Notes under the pieces: generated by a model | Seen by the model: the letters and a program-made list of their open reading frames with translations, nothing else | Database searches by the model: none | What the model was told of the DNA's origin: nothing | Assembly (NCBI RefSeq): GCF_022179445.1 | Contig: NZ_BPQU01000024.1 | Span: 24,398-88,397 of the forward strand | From: Methylobacterium mesophilicum | GTDB lineage: Bacteria; Pseudomonadota; Alphaproteobacteria; Rhizobiales; Beijerinckiaceae | Direction: 5' to 3' | Length of the DNA: 64,000 bases | Made by a program: the position numbers and the translations under genes | Shown here: positions 25,073-33,519 of the stretch, piece after piece | Layout of the letters: every line of letters begins with the position of its first letter | Numbering within the stretch: the stretch's first letter is position 1

Positions 25073-25603
25073 ATGCCGATTACCGATGCGGATATTGAGC
25101 GAGACGTGGGTATCTTTTACCCAGATCTCGTTAATATTTATGGATGTGAAATAAAGACCGGGTCGCGCATCGGACCCTTCGTCGAGATCCAGCGCAACAG
25201 CACCATCGGCCCCCGCTGCAAGATCTCCTCGCACACCTTCATCTGCGAAGGCGTGTCGATCGGCGCGGAAGTCTTCGTCGGGCACGGGGTGGTCTTCACC
25301 AACGAGCGCTATCCGGAAGCCACGAACGACGACGGCAGCCTGAAGCGCGACGGCGACTGGGAACTCGTCGAGACCCTGGTCGGGGATCGCGCCTCGATCG
25401 GCTCCAACGCCACCATCGTGGCCGGCATCACCATCGGGGAGGGCGCCCTGGTCGGCGCAGGCGCGGTCGTGACCCGCGACGTCCCGCCCTACGCCATCGT
25501 CGCCGGATGCCCCGCCCGGGTCATCGGCGACACGCGCCAGAAGCGCGCCCGGTCCCAACGGCCGTCCCGGCCGGCGGCGGCCGAGCCTCTGCAGATCGCT
25601 TGA
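25073..25603 (+). CDS. Hexapeptide-repeat N-acyltransferase (WbpD/WlbB-like)
   Basis: A 176-residue left-handed beta-helix acyltransferase, probably N-acetylating an amino group on a nucleotide sugar. IGPFVEIQRNSTIGPRCKIS, TFICEGVSIGAEVFVGHG and ASIGSNATIVAGITIGEGAL show the hexapeptide pattern. VFTNERYPEA and the C-terminal PPYAIVAGCPARVIG are typical of WbpD-like enzymes. ATG 25073 follows AAAAGGAGCTGCGGGG; the frame is open upstream to 25037. It opens a plus-strand operon whose next genes encode an oxidoreductase and an aminotransferase, the same trio used to make 2,3-diacetamido sugars. Confidence 0.88.
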   Translation: MPITDADIERDVGIFYPDLVNIYGCEIKTGSRIGPFVEIQRNSTIGPRCKISSHTFICEGVSIGAEVFVGHGVVFTNERYPEATNDDGSLKRDGDWELVETLVGDRASIGSNATIVAGITIGEGALVGAGAVVTRDVPPYAIVAGCPARVIGDTRQKRARSQRPSRPAAAEPLQIA

Positions 25604-25617
25604 GGGGACACACGCAC

Positions 25618-26646
25618 ATGATCGCCATCGGAATCGTCGGCTACGGCTACTGGGGGCCGAACCTGGCCCGCTGCACCTCGGAGACCGAGCAGTGCCGGCT
25701 CGCCGCCATCGCCGACCAGTCGCCCGCTGCGCTCGCCCGGGCGGGCAAGCGCCATCCCGCGGCCGAACTCCACCAGGATTGGCGCGACCTCATCGCGGAT
25801 CCCGAGATCGACGCCGTCATGGTGGCGACGCCGGTGAGCTCGCATTTCGAGATCGCCATCAACGCGCTCCGGGCCGGCAAGCATGTCTTCATCGAGAAGC
25901 CGATCACGTCCTCGGCCTTCGAGGCGCGGCTGCTGATCGAGGAGGCGGCCAAGCGCAACCTGACCCTGATGGTCGATCACACCTTCGTCTACACGGGCGC
26001 GGTCGAGAAGATCAACGATCTGATCAAGGACGGCGCGCTCGGCGAGGTCTTCTACTACGACTCGACCCGGGTGAACCTCGGCCTGTTCCAGCGCGACGTG
26101 AACGTGATCTGGGATCTCGCGGTCCATGATCTCGCGATCCTCGACCATGTCCTGGACCTCGCCCCGGTGGCGATCTCGGCGAGCGGCACCGGCCATTTCA
26201 GCGGCCGCCCCGAGAACATGGCCCACCTGACGATCTTCTACCCGCGCGGCGTCGTCGCGCAGATCAACGTCAACTGGCTGGCCCCCGTGAAGGTCCGGCA
26301 GACGCTGATCGGCGGCAGCAAGAAGATGATCGTCTACAACGACTTGGACCCGATCGAGAAGGTCAAGGTCTACGACCGCGGCGTCACCGTCGGCGACGGC
26401 TCCGGGGACATCACCGAACTGATGGTCTCCTACCGGACCGGGGACATGTGGTCGCCGCACCTCTCCTTCCGCGAGGCGCTCGTCGTCGAGATCGAGCACT
26501 TCGTCGACTGCATCGAGACCGGCAAGGCGCCGAAGACCGACGGCCACAGCGGCTTGCGCGTGGTCGAACTCCTCGAGGCCGCGATGCGCTCCCTGCGCCA
26601 GAACGGCCACCCCATCGACCTCATGCCACTTGCGAGGGCCTCGTGA
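25618..26646 (+). CDS. Gfo/Idh/MocA family sugar-nucleotide oxidoreductase (WbpB/WlbA-like)
   Basis: A 342-residue NAD(P)-dependent dehydrogenase. GIVGYGYWGPNLARC is the Rossmann motif (residues 5-19), EKPITSSAFEARLLIEEA the conserved catalytic-lysine region (EKP), and DHTFVYTGAVEKI plus NVIWDLAVHDLAILDHVL the substrate-domain strand and helix with the HD pair. With the flanking acyltransferase and aminotransferase it likely oxidises the C3 hydroxyl of a UDP-N-acetylhexosamine derivative. ATG 25618 is preceded by TTGAGGGGACAC. Its stop overlaps the GTG of the next gene by 4 nt. Confidence 0.88.
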   Translation: MIAIGIVGYGYWGPNLARCTSETEQCRLAAIADQSPAALARAGKRHPAAELHQDWRDLIADPEIDAVMVATPVSSHFEIAINALRAGKHVFIEKPITSSAFEARLLIEEAAKRNLTLMVDHTFVYTGAVEKINDLIKDGALGEVFYYDSTRVNLGLFQRDVNVIWDLAVHDLAILDHVLDLAPVAISASGTGHFSGRPENMAHLTIFYPRGVVAQINVNWLAPVKVRQTLIGGSKKMIVYNDLDPIEKVKVYDRGVTVGDGSGDITELMVSYRTGDMWSPHLSFREALVVEIEHFVDCIETGKAPKTDGHSGLRVVELLEAAMRSLRQNGHPIDLMPLARAS

Positions 26647-27758
26647 TCCCGTTTCTCGACCTCAAGGCGCAATACGCGGCCATCGGCGGCGACGTCGAGA
26701 CCGCCGTCCTCAACGTCCTGCGCAGCGGCGACTTCGTCCTCGGACCGGCGGTCACCGCGTTCGAGGCGGCCTTCGCCGAGGCCTGCGGCGCCAAGCACGC
26801 GGTGGCCGTCAGCAGCGGCACCGCGGCGCTCCATCTCGCGCTGCTGGCCCTGGATATCGGCCCGGGCGACGAGGTGATCACGGTCTCGGCCACCTTCGTG
26901 GCCACCGTCGCGGCGGTGCTCTATGCCGGCGCGACGCCGGTCCTCGTCGACATCGACCCGGTGAACTGGACCATGGATCCGGCCCTGGTCGAGGCGGCGA
27001 TCACGCCCCGCACCAAGGCGATCCTGCCGGTGCACCTCCACGGCCGCATGGCCGATCTGGACGCACTCGGGGCCATCGCCCGGCGCCACGGCCTCGCCCT
27101 GGTGGAGGACGCCGCGCAGGCGCATCTCGCGGAGCGCGGCGGCCGGAAGGCCGGCACGATCGGGGATATCGGCTGCTTCAGCTTCTATCCCGGCAAGAAC
27201 CTGGGCGCGTACGGCGAGGGCGGTGCCATCGTCACCGACCGGGACGACCTCGCCGAGGCGGCGCGGTGCCTGCGCGACTGGGGCCAGCAGGGCAAGTACA
27301 ACCACGTCCGGCACGGCTTCAACCTGCGCATGGACGGGGTCCAGGGCGCGGTCCTGGGTACCAAGCTTCCCTACCTGGAGGGCTGGACCCGGGCCCGTCA
27401 GGCGGTGGCGGCCGAGTACGGGGCGCGGCTCGCGGGTCTCGGGCTCGATCTGCCCGGCGCGGCCGGACGCGACCACGCCTTCCACGTCTACGCGGTCAGC
27501 ACCCCCGACCGCGAAGGCCTGCGCCAGCACCTGACCGAGGCCGGGATCAGTACCGGCATCCACTACCCCGTCCCGGTCCACAGGCAGCCCGCCTACCGCC
27601 ATCTGGACGACGGGACCGGCCGCCTGCCGGTCACCGAGCGCCTGGCCGCCCGGACCCTGTCCCTGCCGATGTTCCCGGAACTGACGTCTAGCCAGATCGA
27701 CAGCGTCTGCCGGGCCGTCTCGAGCTACTGCGAGGTCGCCGATGCAAAAGCTGCGTGA
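26643..27758 (+). CDS. DegT/DnrJ/EryC1/StrS aminotransferase
   Basis: A 371-residue PLP-dependent sugar aminotransferase (WbpE/WlbC-like). IPFLDLKAQYAAI is the family N-terminus, AVSSGTAALHLALLAL binds phosphate, VEDAAQAHLAERGGRKAG has the PLP-pairing aspartate and FSFYPGKNLGAYGEGG the lysine that forms the Schiff base. It starts at GTG 26643, overlapping the stop of the oxidoreductase (GTGA). Its 3' end overlaps the epimerase by 17 bp. It should aminate the 3-keto sugar produced by the upstream dehydrogenase, using glutamate. Confidence 0.9.
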   Translation: MIPFLDLKAQYAAIGGDVETAVLNVLRSGDFVLGPAVTAFEAAFAEACGAKHAVAVSSGTAALHLALLALDIGPGDEVITVSATFVATVAAVLYAGATPVLVDIDPVNWTMDPALVEAAITPRTKAILPVHLHGRMADLDALGAIARRHGLALVEDAAQAHLAERGGRKAGTIGDIGCFSFYPGKNLGAYGEGGAIVTDRDDLAEAARCLRDWGQQGKYNHVRHGFNLRMDGVQGAVLGTKLPYLEGWTRARQAVAAEYGARLAGLGLDLPGAAGRDHAFHVYAVSTPDREGLRQHLTEAGISTGIHYPVPVHRQPAYRHLDDGTGRLPVTERLAARTLSLPMFPELTSSQIDSVCRAVSSYCEVADAKAA

Positions 27759-28773
27759 TGTCAGCAAGGGAAGCCGCTTCGCCGGCGACCTGCGCGGGAC
27801 CCGGATCCTCGTCACCGGCGGATCCGGCTTCATCGGATCCCACATCATCGACCTGCTGGTCGAGGCCGGCTGCGACGAGATCGTGGCCGTCGACAACATG
27901 GTCCGCGGGCGGCCCGAGAACCTGAAGGACGCCCTCGGCTCGGGCCGTGTCCGGCTGGTGCAGGGCGACATCCGCGACCGGGCCCTGATGGACGGCCTGG
28001 TCAAGGGCACCGACGTGGTGTTCCACCAGGCGGCCCTGCGGATCACCCAATGCGCCGCCGAGCCGCGCCAGGCCTTCGAGGTGATGGCGACCGCGACCTT
28101 CGACCTGCTGGAGCGCTGCGTCGAGGCCGGCGTCGCCAAGGTGGTGATGGCCTCGTCCGCGTCGGTCTACGGCATGGCCGAGAGCTTCCCGACCACGGAG
28201 AAGCACCACCCTTACGACAACCGCACCCTCTACGGGGCGGCCAAGTCGTTCGGCGAGGGCCTGCTGCGCTCGTTCAACGACATGTACGGCCTGGATTACG
28301 TGGCGCTCCGCTACTTCAACGCGTACGGGCCGCGCATGGACCTGACCGGCCGCTACACCGAGGTGATGGTGCGCTGGATGCAGCGCCTGGCCGAGGGCCA
28401 GTCCCCGATCGTGTTCGGCGACGGCCTGCAGACCATGGACCTCGTCCATGTCCGCGACATCGCCCGGGCCAACATCCTGTCGGCGACCGCACCGGCCACC
28501 GACGTGGTGCTGAACGTCGGCACCGGCCTGGAGACCTCCCTGGTCGATCTCGCCGGCCATCTCACCCGGATCATGGGCCGTGACGGCACCCCGCTGATCC
28601 ACGAGGCCGAGCGCGCCGTGAACCCGGTGCCCCGGCGCCTGTGCGACACCAGCCTCGCCCGGGATCTGATCGGCTTCGAGGCGAAGATCGGGCCGGCCGA
28701 GGGGCTGGCCGACCTGGTGTCCTGGTGGAGCGACGAGGCCGGTTCGGATCACCTGAGGCGGGCGCTGGCATGA
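27742..28773 (+). CDS. NAD-dependent epimerase/dehydratase (extended SDR)
   Basis: A 343-residue extended short-chain dehydrogenase acting on a nucleotide sugar. ILVTGGSGFIGSHIIDLL is the NAD-binding motif, VFHQAALRITQCAAEP the middle strand, and SSASVYGMAESFPTTEKH and LYGAAKSFGEGLLRSF hold the catalytic Ser and YxxxK. RYFNAYGPRMDLTGRY is typical of UDP-hexose/hexuronate 4-epimerases. It lacks the N-terminal start normally at the Rossmann motif; 20 extra residues precede it. It is coupled by overlap to both neighbours (17 bp upstream, ATGA downstream). Confidence 0.88.
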   Translation: MQKLRDVSKGSRFAGDLRGTRILVTGGSGFIGSHIIDLLVEAGCDEIVAVDNMVRGRPENLKDALGSGRVRLVQGDIRDRALMDGLVKGTDVVFHQAALRITQCAAEPRQAFEVMATATFDLLERCVEAGVAKVVMASSASVYGMAESFPTTEKHHPYDNRTLYGAAKSFGEGLLRSFNDMYGLDYVALRYFNAYGPRMDLTGRYTEVMVRWMQRLAEGQSPIVFGDGLQTMDLVHVRDIARANILSATAPATDVVLNVGTGLETSLVDLAGHLTRIMGRDGTPLIHEAERAVNPVPRRLCDTSLARDLIGFEAKIGPAEGLADLVSWWSDEAGSDHLRRALA

Positions 28774-29906
28774 TCCCGATCGCGAAACCCGATGTCGGCG
28801 AGCCGGAAGCGGAGGCCGCCGCCGCCGTCGTCCGCTCCGGCTGGCTGACCCAGGGGCCGCAGGTCGCGGCCTTCGAGGCGGAGTTCGCCGCGATCGTCGG
28901 CGCGCCCCATGCCTGCGCGGTCTCGAACTGCACCACCGCGCTGCATCTCGCGCTTCTCGCCGCCGGGGTCGGACCCGGCGACGAGGTGGTGACGGTGAGC
29001 CACAGCTTCATCGCCACCGCCAACGCCATCGCCCAGTGCGGGGCGACGCCGATCTTCGTGGACGTCGACCCGGCGACCTTCAACATGGCCCCGGAGGCCG
29101 CCGCCGCGGCGGTGACCGAGCGGACCAGGGCGATCGTCTGCGTCCACCAGATGGGCATGCCCTGCGACCTCGAGGCCATCGTGGCGCTCGGGCGCCGGTC
29201 CGGCATCCCGGTGATCGAGGACGCGGCCTGCGCGATCGGCTCCGAGCGGCTCCAGGGCGACGTCTGGCGGCCGATCGGCGGACCCGCAGGCGACGTCGCC
29301 TGCTTCTCGTTCCATCCGCGCAAGGTCCTGACCACCGGCGACGGCGGCATGATCACGACGGCCAATCCCGACTGGGACCGCAAGTTCAGGCTGTGGCGCC
29401 AGCACGGGATGAGCGTGTCCGACGTGGCGCGTCACGGCAGCGCCCGGGTGGTGGCCGAGGCGTACACGGTCGCGGGCTTCAATTACCGGATGACGGACGT
29501 GCAGGCGGCCATCGGCCGTGCGCAGCTCACCCGGCTGCCCGGCCTGATCGCCCGCCGGCGCGCCCTCGCGGACGGCTACCGGGCGCGGCTCGCGGACCTG
29601 CCGGAGGTGACGCCGCCCCCCGAGCCGATGGGCTCGCGCAGCAACTGGCAGAGCTTCTGCATCCGCCTGCCGGAGACGGCCGACCAGGGCGCCGTGATGC
29701 AGGCGATGCTCGATCAGGGCATCGCCACCCGCCGGGGCATCATGTGCGCCCACCTGGAGCCGCCCTACGCCGAGGCGCCCCGGCGCTTCGCCTTGCCGGA
29801 ATCGGAGCGGGCGCGCGACCACGCGATCCTCCTGCCGCTCTACGCCGGCATGGACGACGCGATGCAGGACCAGGTCGTCGCCGGCCTGCGCGCCGCCCTG
29901 CGATGA
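28770..29906 (+). CDS. DegT/DnrJ/EryC1/StrS aminotransferase (second copy)
   Basis: A 378-residue PLP aminotransferase, distinct from the enzyme at 26643. IPIAKPDVGEPEAEAAAAVV is the N-terminal helix, AVSNCTTALHLALLAAGVG the phosphate loop, IEDAACAIGSERL holds the PLP-pairing Asp and FSFHPRKVLTTGDGG the catalytic lysine. AGFNYRMTDVQAAIGRAQL is a family signature. The start ATG 28770 overlaps the epimerase stop (ATGA). It probably aminates the keto sugar made by the epimerase or a C4 dehydratase-derived sugar, so the operon could yield two different amino sugars. Confidence 0.88.
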   Translation: MIPIAKPDVGEPEAEAAAAVVRSGWLTQGPQVAAFEAEFAAIVGAPHACAVSNCTTALHLALLAAGVGPGDEVVTVSHSFIATANAIAQCGATPIFVDVDPATFNMAPEAAAAAVTERTRAIVCVHQMGMPCDLEAIVALGRRSGIPVIEDAACAIGSERLQGDVWRPIGGPAGDVACFSFHPRKVLTTGDGGMITTANPDWDRKFRLWRQHGMSVSDVARHGSARVVAEAYTVAGFNYRMTDVQAAIGRAQLTRLPGLIARRRALADGYRARLADLPEVTPPPEPMGSRSNWQSFCIRLPETADQGAVMQAMLDQGIATRRGIMCAHLEPPYAEAPRRFALPESERARDHAILLPLYAGMDDAMQDQVVAGLRAALR

Positions 29907-30703
29907 TCCCCGGGCCGGTCAAGAGCCTCGCCCGCACCGTGGGGCTCACCCGTCCGCGGTTCGCGGCCGCCCGGATGGCCTACGAACGCACCACCCTGGC
30001 GGTCGCCGGGACGCGCCGTGAGCGGCCGGGCGGGCGCATCCTCTGCTATCATTCGATCGGGCAGCCCGAATGCGGCGTCAACGACGTCACACCCGAGCGC
30101 TTCCGGCACCAGATCGAGCTGGCCCTGCGCCTCGGCTACCGCTTCGTGCCGGCCGCCGCCATCGCCGAGGGAAGCGGCGAACCCTGTGACCTCGCGATCA
30201 CCTTCGACGACGGCTGGCGCAGCGTGCTCGACGCCGCGGAGCCGATCCTGCGGGATCACGGGATTCCGTGGACGCTGTTCGTCGTCTCCGGCTGGCTCGA
30301 CCGGCCGGGGACCGGCCCGCGCGGAATCCTGGGCTGGCGCGAGGTCGAGGCCCTGGCCTCGGCCGGCGTCGAGATCGGCAGCCATTCCGTCACCCATCCG
30401 AATTTCGGGGGCCTCGGCGCCGAGCGGGCGGCCGAGGAGCTCGACGGCTCGCGCCGGGCGATCGCGGCCCGGCTCGGCATCCGGCCCGACAGCTTCGCGA
30501 TCCCGCTGGGGCAGTCGGCGAACTGGACGCCGGCGGCCGCCCGCGCCGCCGAGCAGGCCGGCTACCGGATCGTCTACGCGCAGGCCGTGGAGACGCGGCC
30601 GCTCGGGACCATCGGGCGCAGCTTCGTCACGCATTTCGACAACGACCTGGTCTTCGGGGCCCTCCTGAACGGCGTCTACGACGCCTGGGAAGAATGGACA
30701 TGA
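29903..30703 (+). CDS. Polysaccharide deacetylase (NodB domain)
   Basis: A 266-residue metal-dependent deacetylase, probably removing N- or O-acetyl groups from the polysaccharide or its lipid-linked precursor. ILCYHSIGQPECGVND, LAITFDDGWRS (catalytic Asp pair) and EIGSHSVTHPNF (metal-binding histidines) are NodB motifs 1 and 2; FAIPLGQSANW is in the later motif position. No signal peptide is visible. The start ATG 29903 overlaps the previous stop, and its own stop overlaps the GT2 start, so all are cotranslated. Confidence 0.88.
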   Translation: MIPGPVKSLARTVGLTRPRFAAARMAYERTTLAVAGTRRERPGGRILCYHSIGQPECGVNDVTPERFRHQIELALRLGYRFVPAAAIAEGSGEPCDLAITFDDGWRSVLDAAEPILRDHGIPWTLFVVSGWLDRPGTGPRGILGWREVEALASAGVEIGSHSVTHPNFGGLGAERAAEELDGSRRAIAARLGIRPDSFAIPLGQSANWTPAAARAAEQAGYRIVYAQAVETRPLGTIGRSFVTHFDNDLVFGALLNGVYDAWEEWT

Positions 30704-31668
30704 TGCAGCCCGCGCCCCGCGCCACGGTTTCCGTGGTGGTCCCCACCTGCAACCGGCCCGCCCTGCTGCGCGAGGCCCTGGCGAGCATCCGCGCCCTGGA
30801 GGCGCCCGATCTCGCCTTCGAGATCATCGTGGGCGACAACGGTCAGCCGGGTCCGGCCGCCGAGGTCGCCGCCGCGTTCGGCGCCCTCCACGTGCCGGTC
30901 GCGCGCGCCGGCGCGGGGGCCGCCCGCAACGCGGCCCTGCTGCGGGCGAGCGCACCCTACGTGGCGTTCCTCGACGACGACGATGTCTGGCTGCCGGGCC
31001 ACATCCGCCCCCATCTCCGACGGCTCGAAGCGGAGCCCGGTCTCGGCATCGTCTTCGGCCAGGTGATCACCACCTCCCCGGAACTGGAGCCGGTCTACGG
31101 CCCCTGGCCGGCGGAGCTCCCGGCCGACGGGGCCGCGCTGCTGCGCCGGATGTTGAGCGGCTACTTCCCGCAGGTCGGCGCGACCGTGGTGCGCCGGAGC
31201 CTCGTCGACAGCGTCGGCCTGTTCGACGAGGCGCTGCTCGGCGACCAGGATTGGGATTGGCAGATCCGGGCGGTGCGCCGGCACGGGGCCGCCTTCGTGG
31301 CCGTGCCCGGCGTCCATTTCCGGCAGCGGCCGGCCGGGACCTTCGACAGCCTGATCGCCCGCCGGATCCGCTTCACGCGGCTGGTCTTCCGGCGGCACGC
31401 GCCGGCCCTCGGCGTTTCGCGCCTCCAGGCCCTGCGCCTCTATTTCGCGACCGTGCAGGGGTATTACGACGCCTTCCTGGACGGCGCCCAGGCCCATGCG
31501 GCCCGGGGCGACCGGCGCGCCGCCGCCGGCGCGCTGCTCTCCGCCTTCAGGTTGATGCCGCACCGGGCGGTCAAGGACGCGATCCGGCCGACCCATCTGC
31601 GCGCGGCCCTGGTGGCCGTCGCCCAGGCAAGCCGCCCCCTCGCGGCGGCCGGGCCGGGGACGCGCTGA
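30700..31668 (+). CDS. Glycosyltransferase family 2 protein
   Basis: A 322-residue GT2 enzyme, last gene of the 25073 operon. TVSVVVPTCNRPALLREALA opens the fold, IIVGDNGQPGPA is in the DxS position, and VAFLDDDDVWLPGHI has the metal-binding aspartates. FDEALLGDQDWDWQIRA carries the acidic acceptor motif. The start ATG 30700 overlaps the deacetylase stop; ATG 30694 is also possible. It transfers a sugar made in this operon or a neighbouring one. A terminator hairpin lies at 31771-31811. Confidence 0.85.
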   Translation: MMQPAPRATVSVVVPTCNRPALLREALASIRALEAPDLAFEIIVGDNGQPGPAAEVAAAFGALHVPVARAGAGAARNAALLRASAPYVAFLDDDDVWLPGHIRPHLRRLEAEPGLGIVFGQVITTSPELEPVYGPWPAELPADGAALLRRMLSGYFPQVGATVVRRSLVDSVGLFDEALLGDQDWDWQIRAVRRHGAAFVAVPGVHFRQRPAGTFDSLIARRIRFTRLVFRRHAPALGVSRLQALRLYFATVQGYYDAFLDGAQAHAARGDRRAAAGALLSAFRLMPHRAVKDAIRPTHLRAALVAVAQASRPLAAAGPGTR

Positions 31669-31770
31669 CCGGTCGGGCCTTTCCCGTCGCAGGGACGTCC
31701 AGGCATCCAACCCGTGATTCCGGGCGCCGCTGCGGCTTCCTGACCTGACGAGGGCGTTGGAACGGACAAG

Positions 31771-31811
31771 AAGACAGGCCCGGGAACCACAAGGTTTCCC
31801 GGGCCTGTCTT
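31771..31811. terminator. Bidirectional terminator between convergent operons
   Basis: AAGACAGGCCCGGGAA (31771-31786) pairs with TTCCCGGGCCTGTCTT (31796-31811), a 16-bp stem with a 9-nt loop. It lies between the convergent GT2 (ends 31668) and GT4 (ends 31837) genes and is followed by one more T, with A residues at the left edge. Confidence 0.78.
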
Positions 31812-31836
31812 TGGGTGATGCGACGGATACGCCGTC

Positions 31837-33504
31837 TCAACCGGCCCGCAGAAGCCCCGGCCGGTCCTTCACGTTGCGCACCAGCCATTCCGGCAGCAGC
31901 AGGCGCACCCGCTCCCAGGGGCCGGACAAGTCGCCGGCGCGGCGCAGGGCCGCCCAGGAGGCGACGCGCTGCCGGAGCGGCAGCATGCCGATGTAGTTCT
32001 TGGTCATCCCGGAGATCGGGAAATCCGAGCCGAACATGTCCTGGTGGCGCAGGTCCGGCTCGCCCAGATGGGGCGCCTCGGCCGTCACCGGCCCGGCATC
32101 CGGCGCGAGCCGGGGCAGCGCCCGGGCCTGCGCGTAGACCGCGTCGAGCCCGGCGGCCCAGCTCGCCGGCGCGTAGAGGCGCGCGATGGCGGCGCTGATC
32201 GCGGCCCCCGTGGTCCGGCGGTCCTCCGCGTCGGTGATCAGCGCGGTGAGGTGGGCCTCGTATTCCGCTTGGTCGCGGGCGACCCGGGCCGTGGCGTCGA
32301 GCCCGGGATGGTTGATCGCGACGATCTCGGCCGCCGCGGGCGCCTCGAACCGCGTCACCAGCGGCAGCCCGTAGGCGGCGGCTTCGAGCATCGAGGTCGA
32401 CGAGACGAACGGGTAGGAATCGACGTAGATGTCCGCCGCCTCGAAGAAGACCCGCGGATCCGACTGCTCGGCATGGGCCACGATCCGCCCGCCCGTGGCG
32501 GCCTGCGCCCGGGCCCAGTCCGCGCGCTCGCCCGCGCCGACCACGATCAGGCGGGCCTTCGGATGCGCGGCCAGGAGATCGACGTGGCGGTCGGCGTAGG
32601 TGACGTCGCCGACGTTGCGGTACTTGGCGCCGCGCGCCACGGAGACCAGCAGGACCTCGTCGTCCGGGATCCCGAGGGCACGCTTGGCGGCCGCACGGCT
32701 GCGCTGGCGCTCGGGCAGCGTGATCAGGGTCGGGAGCAGGAAGCTCCGGGCCGGATCGACGCCGCGCCGCGTGATCGCGAGCCGGCGGGCGGCCTCGCGC
32801 AGGTTGATCACCGCGTGGCTGATCCGGGTCCCGATCCAGAACAGGTGATCCGCGTGGTTGAGGAGGAGGACCGGCGGGTGCTTGCCCGGATCCGCGAAGG
32901 CGATCAGCGGGACCACGTCCTCGCAATGGATGTGGAGGACGACGACGTCGTAATCCCGCGCGACCCGGCGCAGCTCCCGCGCCCAGGCGAGCTTGCCGCC
33001 CTGGCGGTGGTTCAGGTGGTGGATCGCGCCGCCGCTGGCGCGGACCGCCTCGGCGATCCGCCCATCGACCGGGCCGCGATGTTGGGTCAGGGCGAGCCCG
33101 TTGGTCCGGTGGGCGTCGGCGCCGATCCACAACGCCAGCATCTTGGTGAGGCCGCCCACCGGGGCGAGCTGCGTGCAGACGTGGAGGACGCGCCGGAACG
33201 GGGCCGGCTCCGGGGCCGTGCGATGGCCGGCCTCCGGCTCGAGCCGCCGGCCGATCTCGGCGGTCAGGCGCTCCAGGCGCGGGCTCGCGAAGACCCCGCA
33301 ATGGCGATGGGCCGCCATCGTCGCCGCGATGGCGGCTTCGACGGCGGCGCCTTCGAGGTCGCCCGCAGCCCCCCGGCGCTCGGCCTCCCGCACCCGGGCA
33401 TCGAAGGCCGAGAAATTCGCCCGGATCCGCCCGGCGCGCCGGGCGGTCTCGTCGTCGATGTCTCGGCGTCCGTCATGGCGGAACTCTGACGCAACAATGG
33501 CCAT
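31837..33504 (-). CDS. Glycosyltransferase family 4-like protein with N-terminal extension
   Basis: A 555-residue GT-B type protein. About 95 residues of helical Ala/Arg-rich sequence precede a GT4 acceptor domain (VLHVCTQLAPVGGLTKML, VVVLHIHCEDVVPLIAF). The donor domain has VLLVSVARGAKYRNVGDVTY, ARLIVVGAGERADW and DIYVDSYPFVSSTSMLEAAA, the position where GT4 enzymes carry the acidic nucleotide-sugar motif. ATG 33504 has CCCGGAGGGCACG upstream. The C-terminal ~70 residues resemble a membrane-proximal helical region. It lies 15 bp downstream of the ABC ATPase gene, so it belongs with the ABC exporter. Confidence 0.78.
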   Translation of the reverse strand: MAIVASEFRHDGRRDIDDETARRAGRIRANFSAFDARVREAERRGAAGDLEGAAVEAAIAATMAAHRHCGVFASPRLERLTAEIGRRLEPEAGHRTAPEPAPFRRVLHVCTQLAPVGGLTKMLALWIGADAHRTNGLALTQHRGPVDGRIAEAVRASGGAIHHLNHRQGGKLAWARELRRVARDYDVVVLHIHCEDVVPLIAFADPGKHPPVLLLNHADHLFWIGTRISHAVINLREAARRLAITRRGVDPARSFLLPTLITLPERQRSRAAAKRALGIPDDEVLLVSVARGAKYRNVGDVTYADRHVDLLAAHPKARLIVVGAGERADWARAQAATGGRIVAHAEQSDPRVFFEAADIYVDSYPFVSSTSMLEAAAYGLPLVTRFEAPAAAEIVAINHPGLDATARVARDQAEYEAHLTALITDAEDRRTTGAAISAAIARLYAPASWAAGLDAVYAQARALPRLAPDAGPVTAEAPHLGEPDLRHQDMFGSDFPISGMTKNYIGMLPLRQRVASWAALRRAGDLSGPWERVRLLLPEWLVRNVKDRPGLLRAG

Positions 33505-33519
33505 CGTGCCCTCCGGGCT

